Part shown: positions 1-9,985 of the stretch, piece by piece
Layout: each line of letters begins with the position of its first letter
Numbering within the stretch: position 1 is the stretch's first letter
DNA from: Alitta virens
Taxonomy: Eukaryota > Annelida > Polychaeta > Phyllodocida > Nereididae
Length of the DNA: 64,000 nt
Direction: 5' to 3'
NCBI GenBank assembly: GCA_932294295.1
Contig: OW028581.1
Span: forward strand, 13,366,162 to 13,430,161
The notes under the pieces: model-generated
What the model was told of the DNA's origin: nothing
The model's database searches: none
The model's input: the letters and a program-made list of their open reading frames with translations, nothing else
Position numbers and translations under genes: made by a program

Positions 1-234
1 CCTTAAGGACTTGTCAGCTGGCATATATACCAGCTGGGAATGATCCAGCTGGGAGACAGGTCTCAGAGTTACCTCCAGCTGGGAAGATTCCAGCCAGCTT
101 TGATGAATAACAGATAAAAGTGAATAACAGGTCGTGGTGTGCTCCTAATCATTAGGTGCTGCAACACAGGTGTGGTGTTGCTTATGCAAACTCTCTTTAA
201 ATTTATTCATGTTATTATATCTGCCTGTTTGTAG
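1..234 (+). other. MED18 intron with CAGCTG-rich repeat
   Basis: This is intron sequence 5' of the first visible MED18 exon. Between about 15 and 100 a short degenerate unit resembling CCAGCTGGGA recurs four to five times, so CAGCTG E-box cores are clustered. No coding similarity to the MED18 N-terminus is visible here. Whether the motif cluster binds bHLH factors is unknown; a decayed minisatellite explains it equally well. Confidence 0.5.
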
Positions 235-1699
235 GAGGTACCACACCCGGAACACAACCTATTTATTTGCGAGTTCGTCGATCACTTGAGCATCCTGATA
301 ACCCATGGTTAGTGAATATAGTGAATATGAAGTCTTTATATGAAAAATGAATCATTTTATTAACGATTCAATTGCTAATACATGTCATGATCCAGTCTAA
401 TTCAACAAGACTGTGAACTGAGGAAATGTTATTAATATATAATATTGTTCAGTGTCATGGACAAAGTTTTGTTAAAAAAATATATTTATTCTAGATTGTG
501 ATTTTATTATCTTTCTCACTTGTTCTCATCTTTTCAGGCATTTACGTTATATTGGAAACCCTGACATAGGTGACAAAAGTCGTCATACTCTTGTAAGAAG
601 TTGTGTGGATGTCAGCACGTCGGAAAATGTTGTCACATTTCTTGAAGAGTTAGGCTTCAAGTAAGAACGCCCTACCTACATCTTTCAGTTGAAATACATA
701 TTTTTTTTTCAATATATTTTCTATGAAGTCGTCAAATTTAAGGTTTATGACCGAAGTCACCATTTAATATTCTCACTTTTCTGCTATTAGAATTGACCAT
801 GAATTCATGGCAGAAGGATACATGTTCAGGAAAGGAAGGATGAAGGTTATCATTTCAAAAATATTTAAGGTATGTTACATTTATGATGATGATGTCATCA
901 GTTTGTAAGTTGTTATGGAACTTCCATGTAATGTGTTCGGACTGAGTAAATTGTCTGTTCTGTGAAGCTTTCAAAGTCAAAATGAGCATTGTTTTTTCTT
1001 ACTTATTTTTTTTTTTACAGAACAACCAACCAGGAAACCTCAAGGAGCAGTTGGAGCCAATATCTCATTCGTACCTTCTTGAATTGAGTATTGTCGCAGC
1101 TCAGGGCCAAGATAAAATACAAGATGATATGAAGAACTTCGCCGAACAGCTGAAACCGTATCCTTTTACTTGAATTCTGGAATCTATAAGTCATTTTCCC
1201 TTTATATATAGCTTATAATTGCTCAGAAATCATCAAGCTATTCTTAAAATTCATTTAACGATGCCCAGGCTCGAAAATGATTAACTACAATGTAGGTCAT
1301 CTAATACATTAAGTTTACACAACAATAATTTTGTGCTGTAATTTTACTAACCAGACTGTTATAAATATACAAATTGTGAACTAATAAGGCGTTGTTCATC
1401 TGCTAGAAATTCTAATATTGGACCACTTGAAAAATATCTTGTTTAAAATGTATTCTTCTGATATCAAGGTCAACATATCCTGAGGAATGGTGACATTGGC
1501 TTGACCAATGCTTTTGTTATAGTCTGAATCTATTGAGCATCGTGATTGGGGTGTTCCAGAACCTTTGACCATCGTGACTGATAGTCCTGAATGCATTTGT
1601 ATATTTCTGTGGCTCAATTGAACATTCTTTTCTTTAACCTTTTCAAGATTAGTGCAGCTGGAAAAGATAGATCATAAACGACTTCAAACCATGCCTTGA
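235..1699 (+). CDS. MED18: Mediator subunit 18, 3' part (5 exons)
   Basis: MED18 belongs to the Mediator head module, pairs with MED20, and helps connect activators to RNA polymerase II in the nucleus. Coding exons: 235-307, 538-660, 791-869, 1021-1157, 1648-1699. Every junction is GT-AG and the phases join without a break (2,2,0,2). The visible product is 153 residues plus stop; human MED18 is about 208, so roughly 55 N-terminal residues lie upstream of the window. Segments matching the family are PWHLRYIGNPDIGDK, RSCVDVSTSEN, DHEFMAEGYMFRKGRMK, DDMKNFAEQLKP and the C-terminal LVQLEKIDHKRL. The open frame running past 1157 to a stop at 1173 is read-through into an intron: donor GTATCC at 1158 joins to 1648 and restores the conserved C-terminus. 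The family assignment rests on recalled homologues and is strong. Confidence 0.95.
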
Positions 1700-2071
1700 A
1701 GAGGGTTCTTGCTACATTGCTTTGAAAATCATGGTGTTATCAAAAGACAGGATGCATTTTATTTTTGTAAACATTTTTATACATAGTGTATATTGAATGT
1801 CAGATAAATAATCTCAACAAAACTCTATGTGCGTTGATTGTAACATTGTATATTTGATTAAGCTCTATATTATCCTTTGGTTACTCTTTTAACTGGATAA
1901 TACATACATGGGTTTATCGCAAATTGTAATTTAATAACAGTGCCAAGGATAATTATATTATTTCTCAAAACAAAAAATTCTTGTAGAGATTTTTGTCATA
2001 TTTGTCTCCATTTTGACTGATCTAATAGAGATTTTGTTAAATAGACATTTAATCCATAAATTTTGTGTCAA
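1700..2071. other. Convergent 3' intergenic region
   Basis: Only 372 bp separate the MED18 stop from the acetyltransferase stop. On the minus strand an AATAAA polyadenylation hexamer is readable at 1758-1763, inside what must be MED18 3' UTR, so the two messages probably overlap tail to tail. I see no canonical AATAAA for MED18 on the plus strand here, only an AT-rich ATAAATAA-like stretch near 1804. No other gene is visible. Confidence 0.5.
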
Positions 2072-5000
2072 TTACAAATGGGTTTTTGGAGGAAATGGGG
2101 TATCCGTCCCAATGATATAAATTCTTCTACCCCATGTGTTCGGGGAATGGAAGACAACCTTCAAAAAACTATCAATCACATTTTTGTGATCATTCATTGC
2201 AAGAGGAAAGTGAAGCTTCAATCCGAAGTCTCTCTTATTGACAACCGACACTGCTTTTCTGAGATGCGTCAGAACATGGTCTTTCAGAAGATTTACGTCA
2301 GTTCCATGGAAGAACACATTCAAGCAGAATTTGCTGACACCTCGTGTTATATCGGAGAAACTGACTGCAGTGACCTCTTGTGGTAGTTTGGGCGGTAGGG
2401 CTGAAATGTTGCCAAAAGAAGCTGCAACATTGTGCCTAAGAGCCAAAAGTCTCATTGCTTGTTTGGTTGGATTTATCGGCCACCAAAATGAGTAGGCATT
2501 GATGTATGGTTGATTGAAGTATTGCATAAGTATTGTATTGTTCGTTAAGAGTGCAACACCGTCTTCAGGAGATAGCATGATGCTTGATCTTCCCATCTGG
2601 TTGATTGGCGGGCTGTTGAGATTTCTCCTTAAGGCGTCCACTGTTGAATGCTGTGAAAAAAAGTTCTGCAAAAAAAGGAACAAAACAAAGTTGCAGACTC
2701 GTCTGTTGAATGGGATGTTATAATAGGCCTTATTAGTAGCCTTAATGGTGTTGCAATGGCTGACATCAAATAATAACATAAATAGTAACGGCTTATAAAC
2801 GAATGTTATATTCAAATTGTTTGATTGAGTGGATGAAATCGGTGGGAAAAAGTTACGATATTATAGCTTGTGAATTTCATCCAAATTATTAACATACCTG
2901 AATTATAACACTTGTAAATTGAAACTTTGCATTGACTGAGTGGATGAAATAGATGGAAAAAGTTACGATATTATAGCTTGTGAATTTCATCCAAATTATT
3001 AACACTTATGATCTATACCTGGATTACAATTGTAAGTTGCATTCAAAATGTGCATTGACCAAGTGGATAGGAATAGATGGAAAAAATATATTATAGTTTG
3101 TGAATTTCCATGAATTCAGCCAATTAAATGTACATACATTCCATATTGTTCTATACATGTGTTCGCACATCAATATCCAACACATTTAACATTGCTTGCA
3201 TGTCTGGCATATAACCATAACGAGACTATATCTTTAAATACCTCTTTGATGATAAAATCTTCATGATCACATGGAGGATCATTTTGCACACTTGTGGACA
3301 GCATGCTCTTGAGCTTTGGGTATTTATTGGATACTGTTTGATTCATCAGACCATATATACTTCTGTTAACGCCTTGTCCCCTCAAATGTTTCACTGTTCT
3401 TCCTGACATAACAATCATCTTTGTACCATCCTCAACGGCATACATATTGCAGTAGGAAACCTGAGGTTAAAGAGATGATAATCTTAAGAAAAACACATTT
3501 GAACAATAATAATTAGCAAAACAGGTATTGGGCCTTAATACAGTTAGTTTTATTGAAAACTACCCATCAAACTGAAACTAGACAAAGCTGTCATAGCTGG
3601 CTACTCAAAACCGGATATAAATGTGCATATTTATGATATTAGAAATCTAGCTTGGTGGATATGTTGAGGATATTACCAGGGATGTGCAGAAAATTGTAAA
3701 GGGCACTGGAATGAATTTTTAGTGGATGCCAATGTTCATGGTATCATAACCTGAAGTGAATCAGTGATGTAATTATATATAGTAAGTTCTGTTGGAATCA
3801 TGAGATTTTTCATAGCTAATTTATCTGCAGGGCTTAGCTATATAAATAACTTTTGTAATTATATATAGTAAACTCTGTTGGGATCATGAGATTTTTCATA
3901 GCTATTTCATCTGCAGGGCTTAGTTATTTTAGTAATTATATATACAAAATTCTGTTGGAATCATGAGATTTTTCATAGCTATTTCATCTGCAGGGCTTAG
4001 TTATTTTAGTAATTATATATACAAAATTCTGTTGGAATCATGAGATTTTTCATAGCTATTTCATCTGCAGGGCTTAGCTATATAAGTAACTTGTAATTAT
4101 ATCATAGGCATAGGAGGTGGGGGGCAGGGGGGGGGGGGCAATTGCCCCCTAAGTGTCCAGGAAAGCCAAAAATTCGGGCAAAAAGTTGAAAAATTCGGGC
4201 ATAAAGGGGTGCTAACCTATACTGCAGTAATTAGTTAAATGGTAATTATCCATGCACTGTTCCACATCCCAGCAAGCACACAAACCTTAAATCAACGTTG
4301 ATATTACACCAGATACACTAATAACGTTACCAAACCAAAAAAAAAACACTATTCAACGTTAATGTTTTAATGTCATTAAAGACTTAAAGATTAACGTTGA
4401 AATGACGTTTGATTACATTCAAATTTGGTTAAAAAAATTTTGGTTAAAAAATGGTTTTGATATTAACATGAGATTAACGTTAATGTTTTAATGTCATTAA
4501 AGACTTAAAGATTAACGTTAAAATGACGTTTGATTACATTCAAATTTGTTTAAAAAAAGGTTTTGATATTAACATGAGATAAATACATCGTAAATACAAC
4601 ATTATATAAGGTTTGATTACTTTCAAATCTAGTTGGTTTTGATTTAAAAATTGCATTAATATTGAAACAAAATATTTTGATAACATTCTAATCTGGTTTG
4701 AAGTATTAATTACATTAATTACAATATAGTGAGTGCATGATTACATTGAGCTATAATCATACTTATTAATTTTTATCATTGCTCAAGTGTGGCAAATGTC
4801 CCCCCAAATTGTTCAGAGCTCACATCAGACCATCTTAAATCAGAAAACCAATGTTATATGTCATATATGATGTTATTAAAGACTTTGGGATTGACGTTGA
4901 TATGGGAACTGATGTTTTCCACCAAGCACCACCTGGAGTATAGACTGGGGTAGTTCTGGGGCCCATGCAGGCCAAGGGCAAGGGGACACAGGGTTAGGGC

Positions 5001-6871
5001 ATCTGGAAGGCCCGAAGGGCCAACACCAGCGATTTTGGCAAGGGGGTCTGGGGGCTGCTCAAGACCCAGCTGAGCAATTTCCAGTACACACTTGCAAGAG
5101 CATGATAAAAAACGTATCAACACCAATCCCATGTAAACAATCAAATTAAACAAGATGCAAATTATTATTTATATATTTGTAATCATGTGCACATAGCTTG
5201 GATGTTAATAAAAAAAAAAAACATTACATTACAATCACAATTTAATTATCGACATAAATATTATATTTATATCTATATCATATTTTAATAAATAGAGGTG
5301 AACAGGGTTATTGTTTTTTAATAGAGGTGAACAGGGTCAGTTCATATATATATATATCATACATATACTCAAGTCGATGCACCTCCCAAATGCTTACAAC
5401 ATATATATATATATAGTGCTTATATCAGATATATATATATGATGATTATAGCTCAATGTAATCATGCACTCACTATATTGTAATTAATGTAATTAATACT
5501 TCAAACCAGATTAGAATGTTATCAAAATATGTTGTTTCAATATTAATGCAATTTTTAAATCAAAATCAACTAGATTTGTATGTAATCAAACCTTATATAA
5601 ATGTTGCATTAACGTTAATCTCATGTTAATATCAAAACCATTTTTTAACCAAATTTTAATGTAATCAAACGTCCCTGGTGGAATTGGCCTGACATCATCC
5701 TGAAGGAGGAAGCCGCGCCATTTGTTTAAATTTGTGTAAGTTTTTAATTTGCTATAATCTTTGTCATCCTTTGTTGTTCAAGAGTAATTTACACACAAAT
5801 GTTTAATAAGATCTGATGGTTCTTTAATTGCATGGGGATCGATCGCTCTAAATTAAGCTGCACGAATTTGTTGTAGTGTATACATGTTGCTGTTTCATGC
5901 ATGGCCTAGAACTAAGAATTATAACCTCCAAACCGCAACGTTGAAATAACCTCCACACCTCAATGTTAAAACAACCTCCAAACCTCAACGTTAAAATAAC
6001 CTCCAAACCTCAACGTTAAAATAACCTCCATGAAATAACGTTTAAAAACTTTCATTCTACGTGTGATATCAACGTTATTTAAAGGTTATGGTAAAACCTT
6101 GTTTCAACTTTGAAATAATGTTGGTGTGCTTGCTGGGATCTGACAAGCCTTAAAATTCGGGCAAGATGACCTTTGCCCCCCCCCCCCCCCCCCAAAAGAA
6201 AGGTGCCTCCTACGCCTATGAATTATATATACTAAACTCTGTTGGGGTCATGAGCTTTTTCATCTGCAGGGCTTCGAGCTATCTAAAGGGGCGTTCACAC
6301 AGTCACGAGTTAGGTTGGTGAATGAGCTAGCATGAAGAAAAATTGTTTATCGTGTTTATCCTTGTTCATACGTAACTCAATTGGTAAGCAATGTATGGAT
6401 ACTGAATATCCGTGGAGAGGGCATACGTGATTAACAGAGGCACGAGTGAGCACATATAGTCCATCTTTGATGTCTGTGGTCACTCGTCTCTCTTACTCGT
6501 GACAGTGTGAACGGGGCTTTAGTAACTTGCTAGCTGCCTGTAACTTGCAATGGGTGTACATGTAAGACTATTATAAGAAATCCTTGCAAATCGTGGTATG
6601 GAGCAGGGATCAATTCTTTGGTGAAGTTCTTATTGCTAGTCATTTGCTCTCAATGCTCTGACAGCTACACTAGCATATATATTTTAATACTCACTATTTT
6701 CCCGTTTAGCTCACAAACAAAGCTGTTGGTTGCCTTATCCTGTGTCAAAGGTCGTATCCATTGCGGAATGTAGTCTAAACCATCGTAAAGTTTACCTTCA
6801 CTGTCTATATTTACAATATGGTCACAGTCCGTAATTTTCACAGGTCGAGTTACTGCTCTTTCTGCCGCCAT
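2072..6871 (-). CDS. Histidine N-acetyltransferase-like (NAT16-like) GNAT enzyme
   Basis: Three exons on the minus strand: 6695-6871 (59 codons, ATG at 6871), 3242-3460 (73 codons) and 2072-2650 (192 codons plus stop), all phase 0 with GT-AG junctions, giving 324 aa. The N-terminal part aligns by eye with fish histidine N-acetyltransferase and vertebrate NAT16: a YDGLDYIPQWI stretch at about residues 29-39, then a GNAT core where VEDGTKMIVMSGRTVKHLRG leads into the acetyl-CoA loop HLRGQGV (84-90). The usual Q/R at the first loop position is H here. Length is close to the roughly 340 aa of the family. Such enzymes move acetyl from acetyl-CoA to an amino-acid alpha-amine in the cytosol; the true substrate cannot be read from sequence. 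The gene is convergent with MED18. The 3' exon is less conserved and is joined by phase and splice signals (acceptor CACAG at 2651). Confidence 0.88.
2820..3120. repeat. About 120-bp tandem repeat, 3 copies, intron 2
   Basis: Three successive copies start near 2820, 2930 and 3050. Each contains GAGTGGATGAAAT, then GGAAAAAGTTACGATATTA, then GCTTGTGAATTTC. The first two are nearly identical in their core; the third has lost part of the centre. The array lies in the short intron between exons 3 and 2 of the acetyltransferase gene. Confidence 0.8.
4103..6220. mobile_element. hAT-like non-autonomous element with 8-bp TSD
   Basis: The ends are inverted: CATAGGCATAGGAGG at 4103 and CCTCCTACGCCTATG at 6206-6220 (14 of 15 match as reverse complements). 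Both ends are bordered by AATTATAT (4095-4102 and 6221-6228), an 8-bp target-site duplication, the size typical of hAT transposons. AATTCGGGCA motifs lie just inside both ends, as do G/C homopolymers (4123-4139, 6176-6193). No transposase is readable, so it is non-autonomous. The 4267-6139 interior is a separate palindromic element (see that entry). Confidence 0.85.
4267..6139. mobile_element. Fold-back element nested in the hAT-like element
   Basis: It begins ATCCCAGCAAGCACAC at 4267 and ends with the inverted GTGTGCTTGCTGGGAT at 6139. Long internal arms are also inverted: about 4400-4757 (AACGTT-rich, GATTACATTCAAATTTGGTT) reappears reverse-complemented at about 5437-5672. A roughly 25-bp AACGTT/AACCTCC tandem repeat fills 5921-6045 and a GC-richer stretch sits at 4910-5100. 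No coding sequence was recognised. I could not define its target duplication. Confidence 0.7.
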
Positions 6872-9800
6872 GTCAGATCTGACGTTGTGGTGTCAGTAGT
6901 CAATGGTTGTAGTCAACAGCCAGACTGATGTTGATGTACAGTAGATGCTATAACACGTACTTGACTTGTGATAACCAATATTGTCTCATATGAAGTTCTT
7001 TCAGTGAAGCTCCATGCACTGTTTAATACTTAGTCATAAAACCGGGACACAAAGATACGTTGAGCTAATTGGTATTGTTCAAAATTGTTCACCCAGCTAT
7101 TATCATGATTATCAAACCATCAAAGGTACTGTTATTAGACCCATAGTGCTCTTTAGATCTTTATATAATTAAGATAGTCCATTTGAGTTTAGTGCAGTAT
7201 AGTGGACCCAAATTTATGACCATATTTGGCGTCCAAAGAATATAAAATATGTCCTTCAAAGCTCTTCAAGTCCTATCTAATTCCAGCATTTCCTATAACT
7301 CCTCCAAGTCCTGCAATTGCCTGGGAGTCCCATATGGGAATTAGGGGGTTAAATGGGGCCTTTTTATACAGATCTGGATCTTCACATTGCATTTCTAAAA
7401 CAGCTGATCCACTACAACTGAAAGTTCTGCTGAACTCAATTATCACTCAACCAGTACACTTTTTTTTTTTAAATCAGATTTTTTTATCCACTGTATTTAA
7501 AAATAAAGAAGAACCTTTTAACCAACCCTGTGACTGTGGAGTCTTTATGGACTCTAAATGGACTCTAAAATGGAATAACGGTAAAGCACAGTTATTTGTT
7601 TCACCATTTGCATTAATGTGTTCATGTCTAATTGTCAAGCTTGTCATTGCCCTGACCGCCGGCAATATTGTCCTCCTCATTGTAAACCAGTTTTTGGGCA
7701 CTGGGGGTAATTAAATGTCTACTGATGATACTATTCAGAGTGTGTTAATGATAAGGTTTCTTTCGACTCGTCCGGAGGCATGTGGAGAGGTCTCTTTATT
7801 GGAGTACAATGTGATGTGTATTCCCTTTCCATGACCTCAGCAAGGTCATTGGCCTGGAATGTGGGGCATTTCCTCTACCCCAGCACAGAATCACCTGAAA
7901 GGGGTGTGGCTCAATCCGCGTAGGCCAGAATGGTGCGTTGCTGACAGTATCAGTAGGGTCCAGAGTATAGACAGAAGTAACAGGGCTAAACGTTTGGCTG
8001 GGGCAGGACCAGTAAAGCATCAAAACTGTTTTCCTTGTCTTTGTTTGAGTCAATCCCAGAGGGACCTTCTGGTATGCAGCAGCAGCCTATATTTTATTCT
8101 TAAAATAATACTCAAAACTACAATTGATTTTTGTGATATGCAAATTTATTTAAATTTGACATATTTGGCATCCTAGAATGGACCATTTACTGTCACCCCT
8201 TGTAACACAGTGGGGATAGAAATTGAGAAAATGACAATGCCCTGCCATTTACACTGAAATTTCAATATCGGTATATCAGATATACCTGTAAGAATCTCCT
8301 CTTTAAGTAACAACCAGAGAAGTGAAAACTTTCTTGCCTCTTATTGCTAATTAGCATTTTATAATCCCAACAGTTATACAAATCTTTGAGGTACTTCACT
8401 CTGGCAGATTTATTTGGTTTTACAATAATTAAATTCATACAAGGTCACAGCTTGGCTATTACATGTTCAGCATACTTTGCACCACTTAACAGTCCCTCAT
8501 CATACATGCACAGGCATATTCACACTGGCTTCTGGAGTGGGGAAAAGCCTTGTGAATGTTTAAGACTCACTCAACCACTACAACTGCAGGGAGGGGAAGC
8601 ATTATAGTACCTCAGTATGTTGCCATCGCAAAGCACGGTTTCTGCTAAGTTAACTCAATTCCACTTGATATTTTCTAAGCTGTATACAGATAAATTATAC
8701 TTCATCACAGAAAGAGAAAATACAATACGCCTGGTAAAATTTGCCAAACATCACTGGGTCAGGCTGTGCTGAATTTATGCAGCCTAAACAATGATAAAAT
8801 TTGTAACCTTTTTTCAAAGCATCATCAAATGCTGGTAATAAATAACAAAATAACCCAAAATGGCGTGATAAATGAAGTGGAAAACAACTTCATACATATT
8901 ATAATTTCTAGAAAAAAGCTCATCACACCTGACCTGCGCCATCAAATCTCTCTGCCCCAGGAATTTCTTAAAGTTAAGCTTAAGTAGGTTATATTCGACT
9001 TCCACAATACACTGTATTTTATAATATATAGAATCATCAAAAGTATGCTACCACCAAGAACACCACATAAAATTGAATTTATTGACCATTCAGAATTTTC
9101 ACGAGAATTCTATTAGATGTCAGTAGTAAAATATTTCCAACATACATTGGCTGATGCAAACATCAAACTTTCACCTATTCCTCAGAAATAAAGAGACTTC
9201 ATATTTAAAGATGGTAAAATTCTAGGAAACAGCAGTCTAATACCAGTAAATGCATAATTTACATAAAACATAATACTCGTACACTTTTAGATAAATTCCA
9301 CACAGCGGAGATATACAAATAGCATACAGTATTAAAACACATCTGTCCTCCATTGTTAATCCGCTATGCTGCTGAGACATATGAGGACAGAATGCACAAT
9401 TTGTAAAACTGATTTACAACCCCTAATCACTTGTCTCATGCTCGGGATTTTCAATTGTGCCTTTAAGAATGATTTCAAAACTACTATCGTAATTAATTTC
9501 AATCCCTGTATTTCATGCAGTTTCAAAGCTTCCATCAAAAATAATTTTAAGTTCTGCAGCTACTAGAACAACTGGAAAACCTGTAAGAGAATTGGTTACC
9601 AAAAGTAATATTTTAACTGATCAATTCACTGACAATTCAGCTCTTTGAAGACCGACAGCCTGAAAATACATAACATTCCTGGTCCTCTGATACAAAGGAC
9701 TAGACGCAATTGAAATGACTAAAATAGCTAAAATAACTGGTCCTGGGGCAGAGAGAATGAATTAAATTCTCTACCATCCTATCAAGCCCTTCAGCTACAT

Positions 9801-9985
9801 CAAATAAGTATTTTAAATGAATGAGCTGGAATTTACGAGTAATACTGTCAGAGCATGTACATTCATTTCACACAAATGCAGATGTGGTTACACCCAGACA
9901 AGGGCTTGGAGTAGAACGGCAGAGAAATCTTTTAGAACAATAACACTCAGGAATAACAGAAGAATGTTTAGCAGTCAACAAAAGG
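6872..9985. other. Intergenic region between acetyltransferase and CNOT4
   Basis: Contains the acetyltransferase promoter side (from 6872) and the CNOT4 3' UTR side (below 9985). At 7190-7240 is one end of a dispersed element (AGTGCAGTATAGTGGACCC, ATTTATGACCATATTTGGC), also found near 19432, 62838, 63000 and 63435. A 162-codon open frame at 7226-7714 has no ATG at its start, no recognisable domain, and begins inside that repeat, so it is not called. CNOT4 polyadenylation probably falls around 9000-9900 but I cannot place it. Confidence 0.45.

Larger units (their letters stand above)
3767..6295. repeat. About 76-88-bp tandem array interrupted by an insertion
   Basis: Units with GTAATTATATATA, CTGTTGGAATCATGAG, TTTTTCATAGCTA and CTGCAGGGCTTAG repeat from about 3767 to 4102. 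The same unit resumes at 6221 (AATTATATATACTAAACTC, TCTGCAGGGCTT) after the transposon insertion at 4103-6220. Four units lie left of the insertion and one degenerate unit right. The array is in intron 1 of the acetyltransferase gene. Confidence 0.85.

Noticed and set aside
982..1173. 63-codon frame over MED18 exon 4
   Set aside because: Its N-terminal part is intron and its last residues are read-through past the donor at 1158; the real exon is 1021-1157.
4854..5153. 99-codon minus-strand frame in the nested element
   Set aside because: Composition-driven frame in a GC-richer patch of the fold-back element, without any domain.
7226..7714. 162-codon open frame on the plus strand
   Set aside because: It lacks an ATG at its start, begins inside a dispersed repeat, has no recognisable domain, and a shorter frame is open on the other strand across the same bases.
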